Notes: generated from the letters alone by a model not told the origin. DNA of 44,827 bases from an uncultured Alphaproteobacteria bacterium (GCA_944391315.1 CALXTD010000013.1:1-44827), one strand, 5' to 3'. Positions 25,055 to 33,519 are shown, numbered from the stretch's first letter. Made by a program: numbers and translations.

Positions 25055-25513
25055 ATGACTATGCCGGATAATCTGCCGGAATTAAGAGATATTCATTTGC
25101 CGAGCGAAGGTGTTTCCTCTTTTCCACCGGCTTATGGATGGTATGTGATTATTCTTGCCCTTATCGGGCTTTGGCTTTTGTGGCGTGGCTTTTTAGTTTT
25201 GCGCCGCAAGAGCAAAAAACGCTATGCCTTTCGCCTGCTGAGCGCTTATCCGCAAAATAATATCGATTCGGCGGTCCAGATGTCTAATCTGTTGCGGCGA
25301 ATTTGCGTGCTTAAATTTCCGCAGGCAACCGCTTTGTTTGGTCAAGAGTGGATTGACTTTCTTAATCAGCACGGTAAGAAAAAAATCTTGGGACAACCGG
25401 CCAAACTCCTTATAAATGTGCCATATATCAAGCCAACCTCTTCGGAGTATGGTGCTGAAGATGTGGCTCAACTTCGTGATTTTTGCCGTGAATGGATAGG
25501 AGAAAATCTATGA
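25055..25513 (+). CDS. DUF4381 membrane protein of the Bat operon
   Basis: 152 residues. The N-terminus 'LPELRDIHLPSEGVSSFPPA' leads into one transmembrane helix ('WYVIILALIGLWLLWRGFLVL', about residues 29-49) and a cytoplasmic helical domain ('FRLLSAYPQNNIDSAVQMSN', 'ALFGQEWIDFLNQ', ending in 'LRDFCREWIG'). This is the DUF4381 layout usually found between a DUF58 gene and batA. It is the first gene of this operon: neither MoxR nor DUF58 precedes it, and tyrS with a terminator lies upstream. Two in-frame ATGs (25055 and 25061) are possible, with GGAG upstream. The stop overlaps the batA ATG (ATGA). Confidence 0.88.
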   Translation: MTMPDNLPELRDIHLPSEGVSSFPPAYGWYVIILALIGLWLLWRGFLVLRRKSKKRYAFRLLSAYPQNNIDSAVQMSNLLRRICVLKFPQATALFGQEWIDFLNQHGKKKILGQPAKLLINVPYIKPTSSEYGAEDVAQLRDFCREWIGENL

Positions 25514-26517
25514 ACCATTTCGCTTATCCTCAAATGTTTTGGCTGTTGTTGTTGCCTTTTGTTTTTCGGGCGATTCTGCCTGCCGTGCGCGGCCTGCATG
25601 GCGACGCTTTGCGTGTTCCGTTTCTAAAAGATATTGAGCGTATTAATCTTAAGGCCGGCGGGGTATGGAACACCGCAGCCCCCACCATCAAAAAAAGCCC
25701 GCTGAATAAAATCGTGCTGTTTTTAATTTGGGCTTTGCTGGTCACGGCGGTTGCACGTCCGCTGTGGGTCGGAAAGCCGGTACGCTTACCAGCCATGAGC
25801 CGCGATATTCTTCTCGTGGTTGATATTTCAACCTCAATGTTAGAGCAAGATTTTGTGTTAGGAAATAACCGCGTTGACCGCTTAACTGCCGTTAAAAAAA
25901 CGGCCACGGACTTTATCCGCAAACGTGTTGATGACCGCATAGGCTTGGTTTTGTTCGGCTCGCTCGCTTATGTTCAGGCTCCAATTACTTATGATAAAAA
26001 ATCCGTTGAAGAAATTTTGCTTGCCACAGATGCCGGTATGGCCGGAAATTCAACCTCTATCGGTGATGCGATTGGGGCATCGCTTAAATCACTGCGTTCC
26101 AGCTCAAACCTTGATAAAAAAGTCATCATCCTTTTGACCGATGGCGAAAACAACAGCGGCCGTCTCTCTTTAGCTCAGGCCATTAAGCTCGCAAAAGATG
26201 AAAATGTAAAAATCTATACCATTGGCGTCGGCGCTGAAAAAAGCCTGATAAACTCTATCTTTGGGATTAATTTAAGCATGCCCTCCGGCCTTGATGAAGA
26301 AAGCCTCGCGCAAATCGCCAAAGAAACTCAAGGCTCATATTTCAGAGCCAAAAATACTCAAAGCCTTGAAAAAATTTATGCCGAAATTGATAAGCTCGAA
26401 GCCAATGAAAATGAGGCAAAATTTGTACGAGATGTGCAAGAGCGTTTTTATATTCCGCTTTCTGCAGCCTTGTTGTTGAGCCTGTTCTTGTTCTTTTGGC
26501 AAAGACGGAGGGTTTAA
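25510..26517 (+). CDS. batA: BatA-like von Willebrand factor A domain membrane protein
   Basis: 335 residues from the ATG at 25510, which overlaps the previous stop (ATGA) and follows TAGGAG. The N-terminal region has hydrophobic segments around residues 9-24 and 66-80. A VWA domain follows with an intact metal (MIDAS) site: 'LLVVDISTSML' (D105-x-S-x-S), Thr in 'AGNSTSIGDAIG', and Asp in 'VIILLTDGENNSG'. A last transmembrane helix lies near the C-terminus ('FYIPLSAALLLSLFLFFWQR'). Bat proteins were named for oxygen tolerance in Bacteroides; their precise envelope role is unsettled. It starts the bat core, with batBC 3 bp downstream. Confidence 0.92.
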   Translation: MNHFAYPQMFWLLLLPFVFRAILPAVRGLHGDALRVPFLKDIERINLKAGGVWNTAAPTIKKSPLNKIVLFLIWALLVTAVARPLWVGKPVRLPAMSRDILLVVDISTSMLEQDFVLGNNRVDRLTAVKKTATDFIRKRVDDRIGLVLFGSLAYVQAPITYDKKSVEEILLATDAGMAGNSTSIGDAIGASLKSLRSSSNLDKKVIILLTDGENNSGRLSLAQAIKLAKDENVKIYTIGVGAEKSLINSIFGINLSMPSGLDEESLAQIAKETQGSYFRAKNTQSLEKIYAEIDKLEANENEAKFVRDVQERFYIPLSAALLLSLFLFFWQRRRV

Positions 26518-26520
26518 GTC

Positions 26521-28233
26521 ATGAATGAATTTTTGAATAATTTTCATTTTCTGCGCCCATGGTGGTTGCTGGCTCTTATCCTGCCACTGATTTTGATGTT
26601 TAAGTTTTCTCATGGCGGACAGTCCTTATCCAGTTGGGTAAAAGTTTGCGATAAAAAGCTGCTTAACTTCTTGCTGATTAAAGGCAGTTCCAAGCAGCGC
26701 CGTTTTGTTTCCGTTTTGGCGTTTATTGGTTCGGTTGCGGCGATTTTAGCCCTTGCCGGTCCCTCATGGAACAAAATCGAGATTCCTTCTTTAGCGCCGC
26801 AAAATCCGGTAATGCTGGTTTTGGATTTGTCTTCTGATATTAGCAAAAACGACATCACCCCCAATCGTTTGGCGCGTGCAAAATTTAAAATTACGGACCT
26901 GTTGGAACAGCTTAAAACCCAGCAGGTAGGCTTGATTGTTTACAGCGGCGAGCCCTTTATGATTACGCCGATTACCGATGACGCCCAACTTATTATCAAT
27001 CTTTTACCTGAGGTCGACCGCAAGATTATGCCCATCAACGGCAGCCGCCTTGACCGAGCCATAGCTTTTGCCTCCCAAAAACTGTCCGAAGCCGGCTTCG
27101 CGCAAGGAAATATCATAATCTTTGCCGGAAGCGGCGGGCAAGACAGCGCTTTGGCCCTTAAGGCCGCAGAAAAAGCCAAAACCGAAGGTTATAAGATTTC
27201 AGCCTTGGCCATTAGCGCCGATAATATTTCTATTCTTAAAGAGCTTGCGCAAAGAGGCGGCGGCATTTATCAAAAAATCTCGGCTAATGACCGTGATATT
27301 TCCGCCTTTATATCTTTGTTTGAGGGCGAGCGCTCTGATGAATTAAAAACATCGGACAACAAGCGTGCCATTTGGCTGGATTATGGTTATTATCTGTGCT
27401 TTATCCCGTTGTTATGTTGTTTATACTTTTTCCGCAAAGGCGTGCTGATTCTAGTCTTTATGCTTTCTTGCGGAGCGCCTGCTTATGCCGGTTTTTTCTT
27501 AAATGACAATCAAGAGGGGATGAAGGCTTTTAACCGGCAAGACTATGCAACCGCCGCACAAAAGTTTAAAGATATCGACTGGAAGGCATCAAGTCTTTAT
27601 AAATCCGGAGATTATCAAAAAGCTCTTGCCGCCTTTAATCAAAGTAAAAGCCCAGAGGCTCTTTATAATCAGGGCAACGCACTGGCCAAAAGCGGCAAAA
27701 TCGAAGAGGCTATCAAAAAATATGAAGAAGTCTTGAAAAACAATCCGAATCATGAAGACGCAAAGTTTAATCTTGAATATCTGAAGCAACAACAGCAAAA
27801 TCAACAACAGCAACAGAACCAAAATCAAGATCAGAATCAGGACAAACAAGACCAACAGCAGAACCAGCAACAGCAAGAACAAAATCAGCAGCAAAATAAT
27901 TCTGACCAAAATCAGGAACAAAACCAAGACCAACAGCAGCAGAACCAACAAAATCAAAATCAGGATTCTCAAGAAGATAAACCGCAAGATTCTGAAGAAC
28001 AACAGAACCAACAGCAACAACCTCTTGATAATCAAAAAGCTGATGATGCCGAGCAACAGGCGCAGCAACAACCAAAGCCGCAGCCTTTGCCGCAAAATCA
28101 AGATGATGAAAAAGAATATAACGAACAAATTCAAGCGCGCGAACAGCAATATCGTGAGATTCCCGAAGATCCGGGAGGGTTATTACGCGCCTTTATATTT
28201 AAAGAATATCAAAAAAACAGATATGGAGATTAG
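26521..28233 (+). CDS. BatB-BatC fusion: VWA domain, TPR repeats and Gln/Asn-rich tail
   Basis: 570 residues. Order: two hydrophobic segments (about 14-30 and 62-80), a VWA-like domain (about 95-270), one or two further membrane spans (about 285-325), a TPR region ('EALYNQGNALAKSGKIEEAI' and 'YEEVLKNNPNHEDAKFNLEY', about 330-420), then a ~110-residue Gln/Asn tract and a short conserved end 'REIPEDPGGLLRAFIFKEYQ', typical of BatC. BatB and BatC are often separate; here they are one chain. The VWA metal site looks degenerate: D102-L-S-S-D instead of DxSxS, and 'IIFAGSGGQDS' where an acidic residue is expected. It lies between batA (3 bp) and batD (3 bp). Confidence 0.88.
   Translation: MNEFLNNFHFLRPWWLLALILPLILMFKFSHGGQSLSSWVKVCDKKLLNFLLIKGSSKQRRFVSVLAFIGSVAAILALAGPSWNKIEIPSLAPQNPVMLVLDLSSDISKNDITPNRLARAKFKITDLLEQLKTQQVGLIVYSGEPFMITPITDDAQLIINLLPEVDRKIMPINGSRLDRAIAFASQKLSEAGFAQGNIIIFAGSGGQDSALALKAAEKAKTEGYKISALAISADNISILKELAQRGGGIYQKISANDRDISAFISLFEGERSDELKTSDNKRAIWLDYGYYLCFIPLLCCLYFFRKGVLILVFMLSCGAPAYAGFFLNDNQEGMKAFNRQDYATAAQKFKDIDWKASSLYKSGDYQKALAAFNQSKSPEALYNQGNALAKSGKIEEAIKKYEEVLKNNPNHEDAKFNLEYLKQQQQNQQQQQNQNQDQNQDKQDQQQNQQQQEQNQQQNNSDQNQEQNQDQQQQNQQNQNQDSQEDKPQDSEEQQNQQQQPLDNQKADDAEQQAQQQPKPQPLPQNQDDEKEYNEQIQAREQQYREIPEDPGGLLRAFIFKEYQKNRYGD
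27784..28110 (+). repeat. CAA/CAG/AAT low-complexity tract encoding poly-Gln/Asn
   Basis: About 325 bp made almost entirely of Gln, Asn, Asp and Glu codons (CAA, CAG, AAT, AAC, GAT, GAA) inside the batBC gene, encoding residues about 422-530. The frame is kept open throughout. It is not a uniform tandem unit but a mixture of short QQ, NQ, DQ and EQ words. The long minus-strand frame opposite it is a by-product of this composition. Confidence 0.85.
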
Positions 28234-28236
28234 CAA

Positions 28237-30012
28237 ATGAAAAAACTTGTCCTTTTGCTTATTGTCTTACTTGTCGGCTTGTGCTCTTTAGCCGAAGCTG
28301 CAGAGCTTAAAGCCACGCTTAATAAAAATCAGATTATACAAGGCGAGGCCGTAACCCTTACTTTGAGTTATGATGGCGCTCAAACCAATGAACAGCCGGA
28401 TTTTGCGCCGCTGGATAAAGATTTTAACATTTTTTCGGTCAGCAACGCCTATCAGCATAACTATATTAACGGAAAAATCTCGCAAATGCGTGAGTGGAAA
28501 GTTCAGCTTATGCCGAAATCATCCGGCAAGGTGACTATTCCGGCTTTGGCGCTCGGTTCACTCAAAAGTCAGCCTCTAAGCTTGGATGTTTTGGCCGCCA
28601 GCCCCGAAAATATCAAAAAACAAAATGAGCAAAATGCTCAAGCTGCTAATGCCCCGCGCTATGCGGTTGAAGCCGAGATTGATAACAAAAATCCCTTTGT
28701 GCAGCAAGAAGTTAATCTAACACTTAAGATTTATGATACCGGCGGTTTGCAAATTGATAGAATTGTGCCTTTAGTTAATGACGAAAACAACTGGGTAATT
28801 CAGTCTTTGGGCGAGCCAGAGCTCGAAACGGTCAAAATCGGGGGCCAAGATGTTCGCGTCATTAATATAAAAATGGCTCTTTTTCCGCAAAAAAGCGGAG
28901 AGCTGGATGTGCCCGAGATTGCGGTTGAAGGATATTATTTATCTCAAGGCGGCGATCCAATGCAAAAAATTTTTGAAAGTTTCGGTGCTTTCAAAATCAG
29001 CGCGCTCGATCCTGACTTAGCAGACATTTTTGCCACAAAAAATGTTGTTTCTTTGCGAACGGATCCTATGAAAATTTCGGTTAAACCTATTCCGGCAGCG
29101 GCACAAGGCGGCTGGTGGGTTCCGGCTGAAAGCTTAGAGCTCTATTCTGAATGGAAGCCTAATCCGCCGAAATTTAAGGTCGGAGAAGCCGTTACCCGCA
29201 ATATATATATAAAAGCCGTCGGCGTTATGGATGCCCAACTGCCAAACATCAAATTCATCGACAGTGGTTCACTTAAGCAATATCCTGAAAAGCCGCTCAG
29301 CGAGGTTAAAGTCGAAAACGGCAAAATCGTGTCTTATCGCCTGATTTCAAATGTTTATATTCCGTCAAAAAGCGGCAATGTAACCATTCCGGAAGTCAGT
29401 GTCAAATGGTTTAATATCAAGACCCAACAAGTCGAAACGGCGTCTTTGCCGGAGATGACGATTTCAGTTGCCGCAGACCCCAGTGCTATCCCACAGGAAG
29501 AAGAAATTGTTGAACAACCGAGAATTCCTGCTCCAACAACCGCGGCTGTTAATGATACTCCGGCTAAAAACGCCCCGGTTGCTAACGATCAGCCGGATTG
29601 GCGTGTTGCGGCATTAACCGCCTTTGGCGCCGGTTTGTTCCTCGGGGTTTTGATTTTTGCCTTTTTCCGTGCGAAGAAAACCTATCAGCAAAGCGGCGAA
29701 AGTTTGAAAAACTTTGATAAAGCCGTCATCAAATATGCCAAGGAAAAAGACCTTAAAAACCTTCGTGATAGCCTCATTGTTTGGGCTAAAGAAACTTATC
29801 AAAATCCGGCAATTTCAAACCTCAACGACATTGCCGCCTATAGTCATGATGCAGCATTTAAGGTCGAACTTGATAAGCTGTCTTCTTGCTTGTATGGCAA
29901 AGAAACCTTGATTTGGGATAACGGCGGGTTCTTGGCGGCTTTTGAAAAAATTCGCAAGACAAAGCCTCATTCCCACCAAGAGGAAAAACCTCTTCCCGAG
30001 CTGTATAAATAA
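28237..30012 (+). CDS. batD: BatD-like periplasmic/membrane protein
   Basis: 591 residues. The signal peptide (about residues 1-20, ending LAEA) is followed by beta-sandwich domains typical of BatD: 'ATLNKNQIIQGEAVTLTLSY', 'DFNIFSVSNAYQHNYINGKI', 'REWKVQLMPKSSGKVTIPAL', and repeated 'KSGNVTIPEVSVKWFN'-type units. A transmembrane helix near residues 452-474 ('AALTAFGAGLFLGVLIFAFF') leads to a C-terminal cytoplasmic helical domain. It is the last gene of the DUF4381-batA-batBC-batD operon. It starts 3 bp after the batBC stop, with GGAG overlapping that stop, and is followed by a strong terminator. Confidence 0.9.
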   Translation: MKKLVLLLIVLLVGLCSLAEAAELKATLNKNQIIQGEAVTLTLSYDGAQTNEQPDFAPLDKDFNIFSVSNAYQHNYINGKISQMREWKVQLMPKSSGKVTIPALALGSLKSQPLSLDVLAASPENIKKQNEQNAQAANAPRYAVEAEIDNKNPFVQQEVNLTLKIYDTGGLQIDRIVPLVNDENNWVIQSLGEPELETVKIGGQDVRVINIKMALFPQKSGELDVPEIAVEGYYLSQGGDPMQKIFESFGAFKISALDPDLADIFATKNVVSLRTDPMKISVKPIPAAAQGGWWVPAESLELYSEWKPNPPKFKVGEAVTRNIYIKAVGVMDAQLPNIKFIDSGSLKQYPEKPLSEVKVENGKIVSYRLISNVYIPSKSGNVTIPEVSVKWFNIKTQQVETASLPEMTISVAADPSAIPQEEEIVEQPRIPAPTTAAVNDTPAKNAPVANDQPDWRVAALTAFGAGLFLGVLIFAFFRAKKTYQQSGESLKNFDKAVIKYAKEKDLKNLRDSLIVWAKETYQNPAISNLNDIAAYSHDAAFKVELDKLSSCLYGKETLIWDNGGFLAAFEKIRKTKPHSHQEEKPLPELYK

Positions 30013-30018
30013 TAAAAA

Positions 30019-30044
30019 AGCCGCGGTCACCCCGCGGCTGTTTT
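30019..30044 (+). terminator. Intrinsic terminator of the bat operon
   Basis: AGCCGCGG (30019-30026) pairs perfectly with CCGCGGCT (30032-30039) across a 5-base loop, then GTTTT follows. It lies 7 bp after the batD stop. Confidence 0.85.
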
Positions 30045-30115
30045 ATAAGATGATTACCACCACAACGTATAAAATTCTATTCTGGTATTGGATAAGATAT
30101 TTTCGGAAAATATAT

Positions 30116-30144
30116 TTGACTCACAAAAATTGTTGTATTAAACT
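30116..30144 (+). promoter_or_regulatory. Probable promoter of the ileS leader
   Basis: TTGACT (30116-30121) and TAAACT (30139-30144) are 17 bp apart; TATTAA at 30136-30141 is an alternative -10 with a short spacer. Transcription would start near 30151, giving an untranslated leader of about 150 nt before ileS, much longer than for other genes in the window. Confidence 0.5.
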
Positions 30145-30171
30145 ACTCCCAGTTTTTAAGGAAGACCAAAT

Positions 30172-30219
30172 ATGATGCAAGATTTTTACATATCTCAAAT
30201 TTTCATTATTATCCCTTAG
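30172..30219 (+). CDS. Candidate isoleucine-rich leader peptide of ileS
   Basis: A 15-codon reading frame, MMQDFYISQIFIIIP, then TAG. It contains five isoleucine codons (ATA, ATT, ATT, ATT, ATC), three of them in a row just before the Pro and the stop. A strong ribosome binding site, AAGGAAG (30158-30164), sits 7 bp before the ATG at 30172; a second ATG follows at 30175. It lies in the long leader upstream of ileS, so its codons sense the very tRNA that IleRS charges. This is the logic of ribosome-mediated attenuation. Expression of the peptide is inferred, not shown. Confidence 0.6.
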   Translation: MMQDFYISQIFIIIP

Positions 30220-30272
30220 GGGATAGATTTTCTTGCATATATAATATAAATTTTTCACGACAGTTTTTTTTT
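30175..30272 (+). promoter_or_regulatory. Possible attenuator region between leader peptide and ileS
   Basis: Two pairings are visible. TATCCC (30210-30215) pairs with GGGATA (30220-30225), with the leader stop codon in its loop, and is followed by GATTTTCTTG. ATGCAAGA at the leader start (30175-30182) pairs perfectly with TCTTGCAT (30231-30238). A run of nine T's lies further on at 30264-30272, but no convincing GC-rich hairpin stands directly before it. A ribosome pausing at the Ile codons would affect these pairings, but which fold is 'on' or 'off' cannot be decided by eye. Confidence 0.4.
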
Positions 30273-30304
30273 ATTTAATCAATAAGTTATAGGATGTTTT
30301 ATAG

Positions 30305-33300
30305 ATGACAAAACATTATGCAGAGGTTAAGGCAAAGCCTGACTTTGTCGAGCTTGAAAAAGAAGTTTTGAAATTTTGGGAAGAAGATAAAACTTTTGAA
30401 AAATCCGTTCACAACCGTGACGGCGCTGCCGAATTTGTGTTTTATGACGGCCCTCCGTTTGCGAACGGCACCCCGCACTATGGACACATTATGGTGTCTT
30501 ATGTCAAAGACGTTGTCGCGCGTTTTCAGACAATGAACGGCAAAAAAGTTGAACGTCGCCTTGGCTGGGACTGTCACGGTCTTCCGGCCGAAATGTCGGC
30601 TGAAAAACAGCTTGGCGTCTCGGGACGTAAACAAATTGAAGAATATGGGGTTGAAAAGTTTAACAACTTCTGCCGCTCTGATGTTTTGAAATATTCTGGC
30701 ATTTGGGTAAATATGTTTAAGCGTATCGGCCGCTGGGTTGACTTCAACCACGATTATAAGACCATGGACTTGCCGTTTATGGAAAGCGTTATCCATAACT
30801 TCAAGGAACTCTATGATAAGGGTTTGGTTTATGAAGATTACCGCGTTTTGCCTTATTCTTGGGCCGCAGAAACGCCTTTGTCAAACTTTGAGGTAAATTT
30901 AGGGTATCAGGAAAAGACCGATAACGCCATCACCGTTATGTTTAAGCTCGAAAACGGGATGAATATTCTGGTCTGGACAACCACACCATGGACCTTGCCG
31001 TCAAACTTAATGCTGGCTGTTGGTAAAGATATTGATTACGCCGTTATGGAAGAAAACGGCCAAAAATATGTTTTGGCACAGGCTCTTCTCGGACGTTACA
31101 AAAAACAGTTGGAACATGCCACCCAAGTTGCCACGATTAAGGGCAGCGAGTTATTGGGCATGAGCTATGAGCCGATGTTCCCTTACTTTAAGGACTTAAA
31201 ATCCAAAGGTGCGTTTAAGGTCTTGAGCGGTGACTTTGTATCGACTGAAGACGGAACCGGCATTGTTCACATCGCCCCCGGATTCGGACAAGACGACTTT
31301 GATGCTTGCCGCGCTTATGATAAAGACTTTCCGGTTGTTTGCCCGGTTGATGAGGCTGGCAAATTTACTGCCGAAGTTCCTGACTACGAGGGTAAACAGG
31401 TTTTTGAGACCAATGAACCGATTATGCAGTTGTTGAAAGAAAAGGGAATCTTGGTCAAAAAAGAGCAATATACTCACTCTTATCCATTCTGCTGGCGCAC
31501 CGACACGCCGTTAATTTATAAAGCAATGTCAAGCTGGTTTGTTAAGGTAACGGATTTCCGCGATGAAATGGTTAAGAACAATCAGCAGATCAACTGGATT
31601 CCGGAGCATATTAAAGACGGCCGCTTCGGCAAATGGCTTGAAGGCGCAAGAGATTGGTCGATTTCTCGTAACCGTTTTTGGGGAACGCCGATTCCGGTCT
31701 GGAAGTCTGATAATCCAAAATTCCCGAGAATAGATGTTTTTGGCTCAATTGAGGAGATACAAGCCAAAACTGGACACAAGGTGACCGACTTGCACAAACC
31801 TTATATTGACGATGTTGTTTATCCCAATCCGGATGATCCGTCGGGCCAAACCATGATGCGCCGCGTGAGTGATGTTTTTGACTGCTGGTTTGAATCTGGC
31901 TCAATGCCTTACGCTCAAGTTCATTATCCGTTTGAAAATAAAGAATGGTTTGAAAGCCATTTTCCGGCTGACTTTATTGTTGAGGCGATGGATCAAACCC
32001 GTGGTTGGTTCTATACCTTGACGGTACTTTCAACCGCTTTGCACAACCGTCCGGCCTTTAAGAATTGTATCTGCACCGGTCTGTTGATGGCCGAAGGAGG
32101 GCAAAAGCTTTCAAAACGCTTAAAGAACTATCCGGACCCGAACGAGATTTTGGAAAATATTGGTTCAGACGCGCTGCGTTGGTTCTTGGTATCTTCTCCG
32201 GTATTAAAGGGCGGAAACTTAGCCGTTGATAAAGAGGGCAAAGAAATTGCCAAAGCCTCAAGAATTGCTCAAATCCCACTGTGGAACGCCTTTTATTTCT
32301 TCACGCTTTATGCGAATGCCGAAGAATATCAGGCTAAGGAGATATCTTATTCTTCTGAGGCGATTGACAATTACATCTTGTCAAAACTCAAGAGATTAAG
32401 AGATGTCGTTAAATCTGGGCTTGAAAGCTATGATGTTGCACAGGCCACGAACGAAACCGCAACCTTCATGGAGATTTTGAACAACTGGTATATTCGCCGC
32501 ACTCGTGACCGCTTCTGGGAAGGCGATTCTCAGGCCTTTGATACGCTGTATACGGTTTTGGTAAATGTTGCCAAGATAATTGCACCGCTTATGCCTTTTG
32601 TCAGCGAATATGTATACAAAACCCTAACCGGCGGCGAGTCTGTACATCTGACCGATTATCCGACTTTGAGCGAGATTACGGAAGACAAAGACCTTGTTGA
32701 GAAGATGGACTTTGTCCAAGACCTCTGCTCAACCGGTAAGTTTATTCGTGAGGAAAAGAACCTCCGCAACCGCTTGCCGTTAAGAAGCTTGACAGTTGTT
32801 GGTGCTGAATTGTCTCCGGCCTATCAAGAGATTGTCAAAGACGAATTAAACGTCAAAGAAGTCTTGTTTGATAGCGCCTTAGAGAACTATGCCGAGAAGA
32901 AAGTTTATCTTTATACGCCGCTTTTAGGTAAAACTTTGGGCAAAGATATGGGCGCCGTTATGGCAGCCTACAAGCAAGGCCAGTGGCAGCTTAAAGAAGA
33001 CGGTACCTTGCAAATCGCCGGCAAAGAACTCGGAACAGATTTGTTTGAAGTTCGCTTGGAGATGAAGCAAGGCGTCGCCGGCAAGGCTTTTGCTGATAAT
33101 AAAGCTGTTGTCACGCTGGACACGGTTGTAACCGATGACCTCAAACGTGAAGGTATGGCGCGTGACTTCGTCCGCATGGTACAAACCTTGAGAAAAGACA
33201 AAGACTTTAACATCTCAGACAGAATAGAGCTCTGCTATGAAACCTCTGACACTGAGTTGGCAAAAGCTTTGGAAGAAAACAAGGATTATATAGCCGAGCA

Positions 33301-33409
33301 GGTTTTGGCCTTGAAGGTTGAAAAAGGCTGCCCGAACGGTACCGAGGCGGATATTGAAGGAGCCAAGCTCAAATATGACGCCAAAGTCTGCAACGCTAAG
33401 GTTGCGTAA
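30305..33409 (+). CDS. ileS: Isoleucine-tRNA ligase, type 2 (eukaryote/Rickettsia-like)
   Basis: 1034 residues. Class I motifs: HIGH variant HYGH (residues 58-61, in 'GTPHYGHIMVSYVKDVVARF') and KLSKR (601-605, in 'GGQKLSKRLKNYPDPNEI'). 'RRLGWDCHGLPAEMSAEKQLG' and the KMSKR-type motif with 'LKNYPDP' place it with the type 2 IleRS enzymes of eukaryotes, archaea and some bacteria such as Rickettsia, rather than the common type 1. Type 2 enzymes are usually insensitive to mupirocin (family knowledge). The editing domain is present ('TGIVHIAPGFGQDDFDACRA'). The ATG has TAGGA about 10 bp upstream. It is preceded by the candidate Ile leader and ends at a strong terminator; single-gene unit. Confidence 0.96.
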   Translation: MTKHYAEVKAKPDFVELEKEVLKFWEEDKTFEKSVHNRDGAAEFVFYDGPPFANGTPHYGHIMVSYVKDVVARFQTMNGKKVERRLGWDCHGLPAEMSAEKQLGVSGRKQIEEYGVEKFNNFCRSDVLKYSGIWVNMFKRIGRWVDFNHDYKTMDLPFMESVIHNFKELYDKGLVYEDYRVLPYSWAAETPLSNFEVNLGYQEKTDNAITVMFKLENGMNILVWTTTPWTLPSNLMLAVGKDIDYAVMEENGQKYVLAQALLGRYKKQLEHATQVATIKGSELLGMSYEPMFPYFKDLKSKGAFKVLSGDFVSTEDGTGIVHIAPGFGQDDFDACRAYDKDFPVVCPVDEAGKFTAEVPDYEGKQVFETNEPIMQLLKEKGILVKKEQYTHSYPFCWRTDTPLIYKAMSSWFVKVTDFRDEMVKNNQQINWIPEHIKDGRFGKWLEGARDWSISRNRFWGTPIPVWKSDNPKFPRIDVFGSIEEIQAKTGHKVTDLHKPYIDDVVYPNPDDPSGQTMMRRVSDVFDCWFESGSMPYAQVHYPFENKEWFESHFPADFIVEAMDQTRGWFYTLTVLSTALHNRPAFKNCICTGLLMAEGGQKLSKRLKNYPDPNEILENIGSDALRWFLVSSPVLKGGNLAVDKEGKEIAKASRIAQIPLWNAFYFFTLYANAEEYQAKEISYSSEAIDNYILSKLKRLRDVVKSGLESYDVAQATNETATFMEILNNWYIRRTRDRFWEGDSQAFDTLYTVLVNVAKIIAPLMPFVSEYVYKTLTGGESVHLTDYPTLSEITEDKDLVEKMDFVQDLCSTGKFIREEKNLRNRLPLRSLTVVGAELSPAYQEIVKDELNVKEVLFDSALENYAEKKVYLYTPLLGKTLGKDMGAVMAAYKQGQWQLKEDGTLQIAGKELGTDLFEVRLEMKQGVAGKAFADNKAVVTLDTVVTDDLKREGMARDFVRMVQTLRKDKDFNISDRIELCYETSDTELAKALEENKDYIAEQVLALKVEKGCPNGTEADIEGAKLKYDAKVCNAKVA

Positions 33410-33428
33410 ATAAGGCACAAGGAAAACA

Positions 33429-33458
33429 AACGGGGAGGACAAAACCTCTCCGTTTTTT
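33429..33458 (+). terminator. Intrinsic terminator of ileS
   Basis: AACGGGGAGG (33429-33438) pairs with CCTCTCCGTT (33445-33454) with one G-U pair and a 6-base loop, followed by T's. Confidence 0.9.
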
Positions 33459-33519
33459 GTTTTAAATCAAAAAATTAAGAAAAAATTATAATGATTAAAC
33501 TAAAATATAAAAATAAAAT

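Noticed and set aside
27589-28149. Long minus-strand open frame (186 codons, Leu/Ile-rich) opposite the Gln/Asn tract of batBC
   Set aside because: The complement of CAA/CAG/AAT repeats gives Leu/Ile codons without stops; no ribosome binding site and the plus-strand gene is clearly real.
30299-30796. Minus-strand open frame of 165 codons over the start of ileS
   Set aside because: It lies entirely opposite a strongly conserved synthetase N-terminus and shows no protein character of its own.
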